Below are positions 1 to 8,177 of a stretch of 64,000 bases of DNA, one piece after another. The position numbers and the translations under genes were made by a program. Under the pieces are notes generated by a model that saw only the letters and a list, made by a program, of their open reading frames with translations, did not search any database and was not told the DNA's origin. How positions within the stretch are numbered: the stretch's first letter is position 1; the number at the start of each line of letters is the position of its first letter. This DNA is from Acidilobus sp. 7A (lineage in GTDB: Archaea; Thermoproteota; Thermoprotei_A; Sulfolobales; Acidilobaceae). The DNA lies in contig NZ_CP010515.1 in the NCBI RefSeq assembly GCF_003431325.1, positions 744,001 to 808,000 on the forward strand, written 5' to 3'.

Positions 1-94
1 TGAAGGGGCAAGGCCTGCCTTTCGTTTTGCCATTGGCGACGTAAGTGCTAAACGTTTAGAGCCCTCTGCAGGCAAAGAATAGCTGGGGCCTGAC

Positions 95-325
95 ATGGGC
101 AAGGTTAAGGTCAAGTACCTCGGCTATCTGGCTGACCTGGCTGGGACCTCGGAGGCCGAGGTCGAGGTCAACGGGGAAGCCAAGGTCTCAGAAGTGGCAC
201 CGGTCATTAAGAAGCTGAGGAGGGACGACTACGTCCTCCTTGTGGACGGCAGGGGGGCACAGCCCGACACCCCAGTTAAGCCCGGCAGCATCGTGGTTCT
301 CCTCCCTGAGACGGGCGGCGGCTAA
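95..325 (+). CDS. MoaD/ThiS-like ubiquitin-fold sulfur carrier
   Basis: A 76-residue protein with the size and shape of a beta-grasp sulfur carrier or archaeal SAMP modifier. It ends in Gly-Gly-Gly directly before the stop; in this family the terminal di-glycine is adenylated and thiocarboxylated, either to supply sulfur for molybdopterin or thiamine, or to be conjugated to proteins. The sequence before it (about residues 45-76) has the usual strand, turn and strand with a Pro-Gly-Ser turn. The ATG start at 95 gives the family length. It converges on the pterin-synthase-like gene, overlapping it by 4 bp. No MoaE, MoeB or E1 enzyme is in the window, so molybdopterin, tRNA thiolation and protein tagging all remain possible. 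Confidence 0.8.
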   Translation: MGKVKVKYLGYLADLAGTSEAEVEVNGEAKVSEVAPVIKKLRRDDYVLLVDGRGAQPDTPVKPGSIVVLLPETGGG

Positions 326-723
326 AGGCTGAGCCTGACCTCCCTGTCAGGGACGCGGGCCTGCAGGTAGCACAGCCTCCCTCTCAGGCCCCTCGCGCTG
401 AGCGACCTAGCCACGTAGAGGAGCAGGTCCTCAAGCGTCCCCTCCCTGCCCGTCACCTCCCAGAGGGCGGCCCTCCTCAGGGGCTTCAAGGCCTCGTCGA
501 GGGCCTCGCCTATGGCCTCAAGGTCCTCCCTCGCCTCGCCCTCCCTGTAGCAGTAACAGGCCGTGACCTCAACGTCATGTCCGTGGAGGCCGTAGCCCAT
601 GGACTCGAGCCTCATCGCCACGCTTACCCTTAAGCTCGCGCAGAGCGACCACTCCAACGTGACCTCACCGCCCTGTACGCTACCACCGCCATGGCCGCCA
701 CGGCCAGCGCCAGTGATCCCCAC
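322..723 (-). CDS. 6-pyruvoyltetrahydropterin synthase/QueD-like protein (divergent)
   Basis: Resembles the PTPS/QueD fold: a His-Gly-His-Asp motif at residues 47-50 inside a beta strand matches the HGH zinc-binding strand, followed by a helix rich in Asp/Glu/Leu and a Thr-Leu-Glu-Asp-Leu segment like the conserved PT-x-E-N-L helix. Family members act on dihydroneopterin triphosphate. The first zinc histidine (usually in an S-A-A-H context near the N-terminus) is not visible; the matching place reads C-A-S-L-R. The enzyme may therefore be altered or non-catalytic. The GTG start at 723 gives a glycine-rich leader; the true start may lie up to 20 codons later. It lies opposite the MoaD-like gene, and both would touch pterin chemistry, but this is only suggestive. 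Confidence 0.55.
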   Translation of the reverse strand: MGITGAGRGGHGGGSVQGGEVTLEWSLCASLRVSVAMRLESMGYGLHGHDVEVTACYCYREGEAREDLEAIGEALDEALKPLRRAALWEVTGREGTLEDLLLYVARSLSARGLRGRLCYLQARVPDREVRLSL

Positions 724-810
724 TCAATTAGGCTCAAGGCCTCTTCCGAATCTCCTGGTGCTGTTTAACCTAAAAGCCTGAGCTCCCCCCTTTAAGCCTG
801 GTGGAGAGCT

Positions 811-1278
811 CTGGCCTGCGTCGACTCGCCCAGCGACTTCATCAGGAGGTACAGCATAGACGCCAGGATAGTCGAGTTTGAGGAGAGCGTCGAGACCGTG
901 GAGGACGCCGCCAGGGCATCCGGGGCAAGCCCAAACGACATAGTGAAGACGCTGCTCCTCATAGTTGACGGCAGGCCTATGGCCGTCCTCCTGCCGGGGG
1001 ACAGGAAGCTTGACTACAGGAAGCTCTCGGAGCTGACGAAGGCCTCAAAGATAAGGATGGCGTCCCCGGACGAGATAGAGGAGTTGACGGGCCTGATGCC
1101 AGGCGGCCTCACCCCACTCTCCGAGTGCATAAGGGGGCTAAAGGTGATAGTAGACGCCAGCGTACAGTCAAAGGAGAGGGTCTGGACCGGCGGGGGCTCA
1201 ATAAACGCCCTGGCCAACGTGTCAGTAAAGGACCTTTTAAGGGCCCTCAAGCCTTTGGTGGCCGACATCTCACAATGA
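811..1278 (+). CDS. YbaK/ProX-type aminoacyl-tRNA deacylase
   Basis: YbaK/EbsC-domain protein, a family that hydrolyses misacylated tRNAs (mainly Cys- or Ala-tRNAPro). The family landmarks are present: an early T-V-E-D-A-A segment, K-T-L-L in a strand, G-D-x-K-L-D, and a C-terminal G-G-G-S motif typical of the active-site loop. The first ordinary start codon in frame is GTG at 898, but the family N-terminus (the strand with D-A-R-I-V-E-F just before T-V-E-D) is encoded upstream in the same open frame. That frame has no ATG, GTG or TTG before the stop at 793. CTG at 811, 5 nt after a GGTGGAG-like sequence, is the likeliest start and is used here. Function is confident, the start is not. Confidence 0.75.
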   Translation: MACVDSPSDFIRRYSIDARIVEFEESVETVEDAARASGASPNDIVKTLLLIVDGRPMAVLLPGDRKLDYRKLSELTKASKIRMASPDEIEELTGLMPGGLTPLSECIRGLKVIVDASVQSKERVWTGGGSINALANVSVKDLLRALKPLVADISQ

Positions 1279-1984
1279 TGTCAAGGATCCTACCGCTGTG
1301 ATGCTAGCGCTCTACGTTAGTAGATCTGTTTGCGGCTGCGGAGGTCTACCGCTGCTACTGTCAGCGCAAGTTGGCATCCCTGGCACTTTCCCTGTCGGGG
1401 GCTCGGGCGTGGCAGTGAGCTGCCTTGACGTCATCTTGAGCAGCTGCTCCGGCGCGTATTATAAAGTGAGCCTTGACGACCGGCGCTGGCCTAGTTCTCG
1501 GTGGGCATAGCACTCTGCCGCAGGCCTGGCCCTGGGGCTGCCGAGGAGGCTCAGGACAGCGCAGCCTACCTGGACGGCCCTAGGCGCGGCGGCTGGGTCT
1601 TCAGGGAAACTTTCCAAACGCAGCGTCGCTCAATCAACCCCTCCTCATCGGCTCTAGGCCGTCAGCCTATGTCGGCTCGCTCATCTCGTAGGGTGTTGCA
1701 TGGAGCCTTTAAATAGCTGCTGGCTCAGCTTTTAGCAAAGGTTAAATTATGCTCAGCTTACTAAAGCCCTTCTATGTGTATTGCCATTACAGCCTATAAT
1801 CTTAGACATCCTCCCCGGCCCTGAAGGCGAGGGATCCCCGAGGTCTCAGGAACCTGTCCAAATACCTGAGGCCATACAAGATATTCTGGAAAAGGTGCAC
1901 GACGCCGGAGCTGAGGCCCTCCAAGAGGGAGAAGAAGTAGGAGGGGGCTGGGGATTAAGCCATTGCTTCTCCTTTTCCTCCCTC
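1279..1984. other. 700-bp intergenic stretch without a convincing gene
   Basis: Open frames here are short and lack the AGG-rich codon use of the neighbours. TATA-like strings occur near 1458 (tattataaa) and 1708 (tttaaata). A piece reading plausibly with AGG codons runs from about 1823 to 1944 on the + strand and ends K-R-E-K-K-stop, which could be the 3' scrap of a lost gene. Repeat copy E lies at 1807-1833. No tRNA-like cloverleaf was seen. Confidence 0.5.
1807..1833 (-). repeat. GC-rich hairpin repeat, copy E (degenerate)
   Basis: Read on the - strand: CCTCGCCTTCAGGGC then CGGGGAGGATGTC. It matches the hairpin repeat found at 5446, 37096, 54009 and 62834 (consensus left arm CCTCGCCCTTAAGGGC, tail GGGGAGGAGGTCAG). 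One base is lost in the left arm, one is gained in the right arm and the tail has changed. It lies about 150 nt 3' of the dihydropteroate-synthase-related gene, on the same strand as that gene. Confidence 0.5.
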
Positions 1985-3475
1985 CTAGCAGCTGTTGGAG
2001 TTCCCGTTCCTCTCCCATGGGGGAACTATTATCTGCTCGTCCTGAACGTAAGTCTTGCCCAGCTTGAGAGAGAGCTCCGCCTTGGCCAGCTCGTAGCCTA
2101 TGTAGGCCGCGTGCTCAGCGCTGACGTTGAACCTCCTCACGAGGGCCCTGGAGAGGCTCAGCGCGTGTCTCCCCTCAAGGCTTCCAACGGCGGCCCCTCC
2201 CCTGTAGAGGGTGACCCTCATTAGGCCCCTGGCGTGGTCAAGTGCTATCCTGACGTACTCGCTGGTGCTCACGTCGGGCTCAACATAGTCCACGAGCTCA
2301 GGCCTCGGGCCCTCCTCGGCCTGCGCCGGGGGAGGCGGGAGCTGCTGCTTCAGCACCAGCAGCCTGCTAAACATGCCCCTCTCGCTGGACCTCCTTGCAT
2401 AGGCCGTTGAGGCCAGCCTGAGGGCCTCCCTGGCCTCGGAGGTGCCGTGGACTGACTTGTATGTTTCCTCAACGACGAGGTAGGCGGAGGCCCTGACCTC
2501 AACGGCTATGAGGGAGAGCAGGGCGTGCACGCCGGCGCTGTCGGCCTCCACCTCCTCGGTGACGTTAGCGGCGGAGAATAGCATCGGTGACCTGAGCTCG
2601 GCGGAGGCCCTAAGGTACCTGGAGACGCTGGGGGCGAGGCCCAGAGGGGGGACGGCCAGTGAGGGGTCAATGATCAGCTTCGCCCTTGCCGAGAGGGCCT
2701 CCTCTATTGCCTTAAGTCCCTCAACACTGTCGCCCCCAACCACTAGCGCGACGCCAGGGTCAAGCAGGTCAATGACGTCATTGACCTGGTAGTCGGCCAC
2801 GCTTATGCCGTCGGCCCCAGCTGTCAGGGCCTCCTCGGCGTGCCTCTTGCTGGGCGCCTCGGCTATGACTGGCCTCCCTAGGGCCCTGACGACCTTAACT
2901 CTCCTGGCGAGCTCCTCTGGCCCGGTGTCACCTTCAGCTCCAACAAGAATTATGTCAGCCCCCTCCTTCACGTACCTCTTTGCAATCAGGGGGGCGTCGG
3001 CTTCGCTGACCTCGGGGCCGACCTCGGAGACAAGAAGCACAGGCGGCCCCCGCTGGGGCACCGGGACGTCGCCCAGCCTGAAGGCCTCGGAGTAGCTTAT
3101 CCTGGGCTCCACGGAGCCGAGGACCTCGTCTGCGGCCTTAACAGTGTCAAGCCTGGCCCCCTCGCTAACGTACCTAAGCGCTATGGGCAGCTCCCCGAGG
3201 TCCCTTGGGCCCTTGAAGGCGGGCCTCCCGATAACCTTTGAGACCTCCAGGGCGTCGCCCCTGACGGTCCCAGGCAGTATAACCACGTCGGAGCTAGCGA
3301 GCTGAGAGAGCAGGTCCTTTCTGCTGGCCAGTATGGACGCTATTGCACTTGCGCTCAGCAGTGATATGGCTGGCACGGGCAGGGCCACGACCACGAAGTC
3401 ATCGACCCCGCCCTCCCTCAGCACCTCTCTCACAGCCTGCTCGGCGGGCCTGCTGGTGACTATGCCGAACCTCAA
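1985..3475 (-). CDS. Dihydropteroate synthase-related protein (DHPS-like with C-terminal DUF4346-type domain)
   Basis: A 496-residue archaeal DHPS-related protein. The N-terminal third (about 1-130) is a Rossmann-like region, the middle (about 140-330) a TIM-barrel-like pterin-binding domain with strands such as A-D-I-I-L-V-G, V-I-A-E and L-I-I-D-P, and the last ~100 residues resemble the small domain found at the end of this family. In methanogens homologues have been linked to tetrahydromethanopterin synthesis; here a role in making a modified folate is an inference. The acidic patches and D-x-D-P of true DHPS are only partly visible. ATG at 3475 opens directly into a beta strand and fits. 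Repeat copy E lies 3' of it on the same strand. Confidence 0.7.
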   Translation of the reverse strand: MRFGIVTSRPAEQAVREVLREGGVDDFVVVALPVPAISLLSASAIASILASRKDLLSQLASSDVVILPGTVRGDALEVSKVIGRPAFKGPRDLGELPIALRYVSEGARLDTVKAADEVLGSVEPRISYSEAFRLGDVPVPQRGPPVLLVSEVGPEVSEADAPLIAKRYVKEGADIILVGAEGDTGPEELARRVKVVRALGRPVIAEAPSKRHAEEALTAGADGISVADYQVNDVIDLLDPGVALVVGGDSVEGLKAIEEALSARAKLIIDPSLAVPPLGLAPSVSRYLRASAELRSPMLFSAANVTEEVEADSAGVHALLSLIAVEVRASAYLVVEETYKSVHGTSEAREALRLASTAYARRSSERGMFSRLLVLKQQLPPPPAQAEEGPRPELVDYVEPDVSTSEYVRIALDHARGLMRVTLYRGGAAVGSLEGRHALSLSRALVRRFNVSAEHAAYIGYELAKAELSLKLGKTYVQDEQIIVPPWERNGNSNSC

Positions 3476-3605
3476 GCGTCGGCCCCATGGCTGGTCACGG
3501 TATCCAGGGAGTTAAATAGTTAGGTCGTGCGCGCAGGTCCCAGAGCCCTAGGCAATGTTAATGCTCCCTTAGGAAGGAGCCTCGACGCTTAAGGCCCAAG
3601 CTTAA

Positions 3606-3615
3606 GCTTTTATAT
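3606..3615 (+). promoter_or_regulatory. TATA box of the MDR dehydrogenase gene
   Basis: ttttatattt centred about 27 nt before the GTG at 3638, the spacing expected for a leaderless archaeal transcript. It supports that GTG over the internal ATG at 3662. Confidence 0.65.
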
Positions 3616-3637
3616 TTATTGATAGACTGCTACCACG

Positions 3638-4654
3638 GTGATCCTTTTGAAGGCAAACCTCATGAGGGCCTTCGGCGTGGACTCCCTGACGGTTGAGGAG
3701 GTCGAGGACCCAAGTCCTGGCAGGGGCCAGGTAGTGGTTAGGGTCGTTGAGGCCGGCGTTAACCCTGTTGACTACTTTGTCGTCAGCGGCATGAGGACCG
3801 TTGAGCCTATGCCTCACATACCTGGGGCTGAGTTTGCAGGTGTCGTGGAGGAGGTAGGCCCTGACGTAAAGAGCGTCAGACCAGGCGACAGGGTCGTGGT
3901 CTACCCGAGGGTCTTCTGTGGCAGGTGTGACATGTGCGTCAGCGGCAGCGAGCACCTCTGTAGGGTCGGCGGCATCGTTGGGGCTGTGACTAACGGCGGC
4001 TTCGCTGAGAAGGCGCTAGTAAGCGAGTCCAACGTTTTTAAGATACCTGACAGCGTGTCGTGGGACATCGCTGCCTCCCTCCCGGTGGCGGCGCTCACCT
4101 CATACCACGCCCTCAGGGAGGCGGGCGTCTCGCCGGGTGACGTGGTTGTAATAGTTGGGGCCTCGGGCAACACGGGCCAGTTTGCGCTCCAGCTCGCAAA
4201 GATGATGGGAGCCAGGGTGTTAGCGGTGAGCAGCAAGAAGTGGCCACTTGAGCTGGGGGCCGACGAGGTGGCGCCAGTAGAGCAGAGCTACGAGGTCCTG
4301 AGGAAGATGACGGGCGGCAGGCTGGCTGATGTCGTGGTAGACGCCGTGGGGACCCCCACGCTGCCGACAAGCTTGAAGCTACTCGACAGCAGGGGGAGGC
4401 TCATAATATTTGGGGCCCTGAGGGGCAGCTCCCTCTCGCTCTCGGCCACGGACCTCTACAGCAGGGAGCTCAGGATAGTGGGCACCACGGGCGGCACCAG
4501 GGGCGAGTTTATGAGGCTCATAGACATGGCCTCCCGAGGCCTGCTCAAGGTGAAGGTCTGGAGGAGGCATCGGCTCACGGAGGCCAGGGAGGCGTTAAAG
4601 CTTCTGTTCTCAAGGGAAAGGGACGGCAGAGTGATGCTGGTGGCAGGAAGTTGA
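3638..4654 (+). CDS. Medium-chain (zinc-type) alcohol dehydrogenase/quinone reductase family
   Basis: A 338-residue MDR oxidoreductase. The GroES-like domain covers about residues 8-135, with a structural-zinc loop Cys94, Cys97, Cys100, Cys108; the nucleotide domain has G-A-S-G-N-T-G near residue 174. The usual first catalytic zinc ligand (Cys of C-x-T-D) is replaced by N-P-V-D at about 42-45, the pattern of quinone-reductase-like MDR enzymes, so the catalytic zinc may be missing although the structural zinc is kept. It probably oxidises or reduces an alcohol, aldehyde or enone with NAD(P)H; the substrate cannot be told. A TATA box 27 nt upstream supports the GTG start. Its stop overlaps the start of the CBS gene, so the two are probably co-transcribed. 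Confidence 0.85.
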   Translation: MILLKANLMRAFGVDSLTVEEVEDPSPGRGQVVVRVVEAGVNPVDYFVVSGMRTVEPMPHIPGAEFAGVVEEVGPDVKSVRPGDRVVVYPRVFCGRCDMCVSGSEHLCRVGGIVGAVTNGGFAEKALVSESNVFKIPDSVSWDIAASLPVAALTSYHALREAGVSPGDVVVIVGASGNTGQFALQLAKMMGARVLAVSSKKWPLELGADEVAPVEQSYEVLRKMTGGRLADVVVDAVGTPTLPTSLKLLDSRGRLIIFGALRGSSLSLSATDLYSRELRIVGTTGGTRGEFMRLIDMASRGLLKVKVWRRHRLTEAREALKLLFSRERDGRVMLVAGS

Positions 4655-5415
4655 GCGAGAACGTCATAGCTGTTGCCTCGAGGCCTGTGCTCTCAATAGG
4701 GGCTGACAGCAGCGTTAAGGAGGCCGCTGAGTTCATGGCCTCGAGGAACGTGAGGAGGCTACTCGTAACAGAGGGCGGCAGGGCTGTAGGCGTCTTTAGC
4801 GCCTTCCACCTCATAAGGGCCCTCGCGACCGGGACCGACCCCTCAGCAAAGAGCGTCTCAGAGGCAGGCCTTGAGGTCCCGGTCTACGTCGAGCCCACGA
4901 CGCCAGTGATAGAGGCCGCGAGGATCATGGCCTCCAGGGACGTGACCTCTGTTTTAGTGGGCAGCGAGGACAACCCGCTCGGGATACTTACAACGCATGA
5001 CGTGGTCTTCTCCCTCCCCTCGCTTAGGTTCGGCCGCGAGGACCTCCACGGCGCCCTAGTCCAGGGCTACCCGACGCTTGACCCTGAGGCAACGCTTCTT
5101 GAGGCAGCATCCGTCATAAGCTCAAGGGGAGTGAGCGGGGTCCTGATAATGGATGGCGACGACTTCATAGGGGCCCTGACGGTCAGGGAGGTTCTTCAGG
5201 CCTACGCCTCAGGAGGGAGCCAGGCCCTCTCCTCAAGGGTCGCCGACTTCCCCATGCCCCCGCTCGCTCACACAGACGAGGGGGCCAGCGTTGGGGAGGT
5301 AGCTGAGGCCATGGAGTCAGTGGGCTCAGACATGGCGGTGGTGTTCTGCGGCAGGCGCGCCTGCGGCGCAGTTGACGATATAACTTTGACCAGATGGCTG
5401 GCCTCAAGGCTTTGA
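4651..5415 (+). CDS. Four-CBS-domain protein
   Basis: 254 residues built from four CBS repeats (about 1-60, 65-120, 128-190 and 195-254), each with the alpha-beta pattern and the G-V-F-S, G-I-L-T-T-H-D and G-A-L-T-V-R-E type strand ends. CBS pairs bind AMP, ATP, SAM or NAD and act as energy sensors. No catalytic domain is attached, so it is a stand-alone sensor or a partner of another protein. It starts at TTG within the stop of the MDR dehydrogenase gene (4-bp overlap), so the dehydrogenase could be its partner. Hairpin repeat A follows 31 nt after its stop on the same strand. Confidence 0.85.
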   Translation: MSENVIAVASRPVLSIGADSSVKEAAEFMASRNVRRLLVTEGGRAVGVFSAFHLIRALATGTDPSAKSVSEAGLEVPVYVEPTTPVIEAARIMASRDVTSVLVGSEDNPLGILTTHDVVFSLPSLRFGREDLHGALVQGYPTLDPEATLLEAASVISSRGVSGVLIMDGDDFIGALTVREVLQAYASGGSQALSSRVADFPMPPLAHTDEGASVGEVAEAMESVGSDMAVVFCGRRACGAVDDITLTRWLASRL

Positions 5416-5445
5416 GCCTCGTTGCCGTGACAAAATGAGCGACAG

Positions 5446-5476
5446 GCCTCACCCCTCAGGGCGGGGAGGGGGTCAG
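5446..5476 (+). repeat. GC-rich hairpin repeat, copy A
   Basis: Reads GCCTCACCCCTCAGGGC then GGGGAGGGGGTCAG. A stem-loop followed by GGAGG and the GTCAG tail shared with copies B and C. It lies 31 nt after the CBS gene, in the sense direction. The pattern resembles the right-end hairpin of IS200/IS605 elements, but no transposase gene is near. Confidence 0.65.
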
Positions 5477-5571
5477 ATACATGGTTCCCAGGCAGCCGTA
5501 GAGGGGCTGTCGGCCTGCACCGCTGAGCTAAGCCTTAAGTTACGCTCCCCCTAGCCTTCCTAGGGTCAGCT

Positions 5572-6870
5572 TTGGTTGAGCTGAGGCCGCCGAGGGGCTT
5601 CAGGGACGTGCCACCGGAGCTTGCAATTCTCAGGAAGGACCTCATATCAAGGCTTGAGGCAGTCTACAGGAGGTATGGCTTCGACCCCCTTGAGACGCCC
5701 GCCGTTGAGCACTGGGAGGTCCTGGCAGGGAAATACGGCGAGGAGGCCGAGGGGAGGCTGATATGGAGGTTCAAGGACCCTTGGAGCGACAGGGAGTACG
5801 CCCTAAGGTACGACCTGACGGTTCCCCTTGCAAGGTTTGTGGCCTCCCACCCTGAGATGCCGATGCCCTTCAAGAGGTACCAGATAGCCCCCGTGTGGCG
5901 CCACGACGAGCCCCAGAAGGGCAGGTACAGGGAGTTCTACCAAGCCGACGCAGACATAGTGGGTAGCCCGTACCCTGAGGCCGACGCTGAGGTCATAAAC
6001 CTCCTCATGGATGCCCTTGAGGCCCTAGGCATAAGCTCAGGCTACAGGGTCCTAATAAATGACAGGAGGATACTGGCGGGCATATTTGAGGTCGAGCTCT
6101 CGCTGAGCAACCCCCTGGCGGTCTACAGGGCAATAGACAGGCTTGACAAGGTCGGCGAGCAGGGGGTCAGGGCTGAGCTCGAGGGCCTCCTGGGCCCCTC
6201 GGCGGCCTCAAAGGTTATGGAGCTCATATCGCTGAGGGGTGACGTGGCCGATATAGCTGACAGGCTGCTGAGGGAGCACGGCTCAAACAAGGCCGTCGCT
6301 GAGGGCGCAGGGCACCTGAAGGAGGTTGCGGGCCTCGTGAAGAGGCCCTCAGTCCTGGCCTTCGACATGTCCCTGGTGAGGGGCCTCGACTACTACACAG
6401 GCCCCATACTGGAGGTTGTGCTTGACAGGCCTAAGATCGGGAGCGTCGCTGGGGGCGGAAGATACGACAACCTGATAGCCCTGTTTGCCAAGAGGCCAGT
6501 GCCCGCAACTGGGGTGAGCATAGGCATTGACAGGCTCATAGACGCAGGCATTGAGGTAGGCCTCTTCAGCGCCTCGAGGAGGACCTACACGCAGGTCGTG
6601 GTGGTTAACGTAAGGCCTGAGAGCTACAGGTACGCATGGAAGGTGGCAGACAGCCTCAGGTCATGGGGCTTCAGCGTGAGGGTTGACCTGAACAGGTCAG
6701 GCCAGGACGAGCAGAGGAGGAAGGCCTCAAGGCTTGAGGTACCGCTCCTCGCCTTCATAGGCCCGCAGGAGGAGGCCTCAGGAACAGTGACCCTGTTCTC
6801 GCCCTCTAGGGGCGAGAGGGTCACGGTGAAGCTGGAGGAGGCAAGGGAGGCCGTGGAGAGGCTGCTGTAA
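5572..6870 (+). CDS. hisS: Histidyl-tRNA synthetase
   Basis: Class II HisRS, 432 residues, the usual length. Charges tRNAHis with histidine using ATP. P-R-G-F-R-D-V at the N-terminus is the family signature; motif 2 spans about 101-130 (R-Y-Q-I-A-P-V-W-R ... E-F-Y-Q-A-D-A-D); R-G-L-D-Y-Y-T-G near 265 is the HisA histidine-binding motif and G-G-G-R-Y-D follows. The last ~100 residues are the anticodon-binding domain. The TTG start at 5572 precedes V-E-L-R-P-P-R-G and needs no extension. The next gene starts at its stop codon. Confidence 0.95.
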   Translation: MVELRPPRGFRDVPPELAILRKDLISRLEAVYRRYGFDPLETPAVEHWEVLAGKYGEEAEGRLIWRFKDPWSDREYALRYDLTVPLARFVASHPEMPMPFKRYQIAPVWRHDEPQKGRYREFYQADADIVGSPYPEADAEVINLLMDALEALGISSGYRVLINDRRILAGIFEVELSLSNPLAVYRAIDRLDKVGEQGVRAELEGLLGPSAASKVMELISLRGDVADIADRLLREHGSNKAVAEGAGHLKEVAGLVKRPSVLAFDMSLVRGLDYYTGPILEVVLDRPKIGSVAGGGRYDNLIALFAKRPVPATGVSIGIDRLIDAGIEVGLFSASRRTYTQVVVVNVRPESYRYAWKVADSLRSWGFSVRVDLNRSGQDEQRRKASRLEVPLLAFIGPQEEASGTVTLFSPSRGERVTVKLEEAREAVERLL

Positions 6871-7625
6871 TGAGCCTGACACCTCTTGAAGAGGCCGGCC
6901 CCCAGCACGGGTCCAAGGCCTACAGGCTCCGCCTTCTCGCGTCGGCGGGCCTCAGGGTGCCGAGGGGCGTAGTAATGTCATCCTTGGACCTCGTCGCTGC
7001 AGGTGAGAGGGAGATAGCCAGGGCCTGCGAGCTCGCTGGCTGCAGCTTCCCTGTGGCCGTGAGGCTCAGCCCGCCCCTCAGCGCGGGCCTCAGGGTTGAG
7101 TACGCCCTCTCAGCCCTAGGCCTCAGGGTGGCCGGCTCGCCAAGTGAGGCCAGGGCGGAGGGCCTCAGGCTCCTGGCCGAGGCCTCAAGGCTTCTCGGCG
7201 GGGCGGGCCCCGCAGGCCTGATACTGCAGGCCCTGGTCATCCCAAAGGCAGCCGGCGCCGCCTACACGGCGAGCCCAATAACGTGGGCTAAGAAGGTCAT
7301 AGTCGAGGCGGTCCCAGGTCTTGCCGACGTCTTCATGAGCGTCGGCTCCCCCAACGACTCCTTTGTCTTCAGCCCCTTGCTTCAGCTGCTTGAGAGAAGA
7401 GTCATGAAGAAGGACCTCGTCAGGGTCTACTCCTCTGGCCGCATAGACTCAGCCCCAGCCTCGGACCCGTGGGCCCAGTCCATCAGCGACGACGAGGCCG
7501 CTGAGGTGGCTAGGGAGGCCCTCAGGGCCTCAGAGGCCATAGGCGACGACGTGGAGCTTGAGTGGGCCTACCAGGGCGGCGTCTGGGCCCTCGGCGCCAG
7601 GCCCCTCCTCAGAAGTCAACTCTGA
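6870..7625 (+). CDS. Stand-alone PEP synthase/PPDK N-terminal-domain-like protein
   Basis: 251 residues similar to the ATP-grasp nucleotide-binding half of PEP synthase and pyruvate phosphate dikinase: an early G-S-K-A-Y-R-L...G-L-R-V-P-R-G segment, A-V-R-L-S-P, and a C-terminal V-E-L-E-W-A-Y ... A-R-P-L motif like the family's D-I-E-W-A ... A-R-P. The central phosphohistidine and C-terminal PEP/pyruvate domains are absent, so it cannot be a complete PEP synthase. It starts at the last base of hisS and is probably co-transcribed with it. It may bind ATP for another reaction or be a relic domain. Its 3' end overlaps the convergent neighbour by 17 bp. Confidence 0.6.
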   Translation: MSLTPLEEAGPQHGSKAYRLRLLASAGLRVPRGVVMSSLDLVAAGEREIARACELAGCSFPVAVRLSPPLSAGLRVEYALSALGLRVAGSPSEARAEGLRLLAEASRLLGGAGPAGLILQALVIPKAAGAAYTASPITWAKKVIVEAVPGLADVFMSVGSPNDSFVFSPLLQLLERRVMKKDLVRVYSSGRIDSAPASDPWAQSISDDEAAEVAREALRASEAIGDDVELEWAYQGGVWALGARPLLRSQL

Positions 7626-8121
7626 CGTAGCTCTCCTCGTTAGGCGTGTACTCGCCCTTAGAGTCAAGGGTGCTGAAGACTTCAGCTATCTCGGACGGAG
7701 GGCCATTCACGAAGAGTATGCCTACGTTGCTATCCTCCATAATGTTGCCTAGGTAGAGGTAGGCCGCCGTGGTCATGGTGCCCTTCCTCGAGTAGTAGAC
7801 GAGGACGACGTTCCCCTTAGCTCCCTCGGCCCACTCAAGCAGGTGGCCTATTTCATAGCTGGCCTCGGCGGCCAGGAGGGCGTGCCTGGGCGGCAGCACT
7901 ACTATCAGGGCCGTGGCCCTCCTCAGCCTGGCCTCCACCTTAGGCATCTCAGAGCCCAGTTTAACCTCCCTCGGCGACCAGCCCTCTACGGCCTTCACTA
8001 CCTCGGCCTTCTCCCTCTCCGCCTGCTCGACGCTGGGCCTCTGAAGCGAGCGGGCTCTGCCCTCTATCTCTTTATGTATCTCCTCAGCGCCAACTACTTC
8101 GAAGCCACCGTAATAGCTCAC
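7609..8121 (-). CDS. Uncharacterised protein
   Basis: About 170 residues, not recognised. It has a charged, helix-prone N-terminal half (about 10-60) and a C-terminal alpha/beta half with hydrophobic strands (A-L-I-V-V-L-P-P; N-V-V-L-V-Y-Y; V-G-I-L-F-V-N-G), suggesting a Rossmann-like or nucleoside-hydrolase-like fold. No signal peptide or membrane segment. Codon use (AGG, GAG, CTC) is like the neighbours, so it is probably a real gene. I prefer GTG at 8121 over the first possible GTG at 8142, because an AT-rich box (gattatt) lies about 25 nt upstream. Convergent with the PEP-synthase-like gene. Confidence 0.6.
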   Translation of the reverse strand: MSYYGGFEVVGAEEIHKEIEGRARSLQRPSVEQAEREKAEVVKAVEGWSPREVKLGSEMPKVEARLRRATALIVVLPPRHALLAAEASYEIGHLLEWAEGAKGNVVLVYYSRKGTMTTAAYLYLGNIMEDSNVGILFVNGPPSEIAEVFSTLDSKGEYTPNEESYVRVDF

Positions 8122-8177
8122 GCTACCGTTGTCCCTAGGCAATAATCTTCATCAATCCTCATATTTAATCGTTGCGC

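Noticed and set aside
1298-1716. Two short open frames in the first large spacer
   Set aside because: Low-complexity, no start signals, codon use unlike the genome.
1781-2224. Open frame of 147 codons on the + strand
   Set aside because: Half of it overlaps the certain end of the DHPS-related gene, and its codons are not genome-like.
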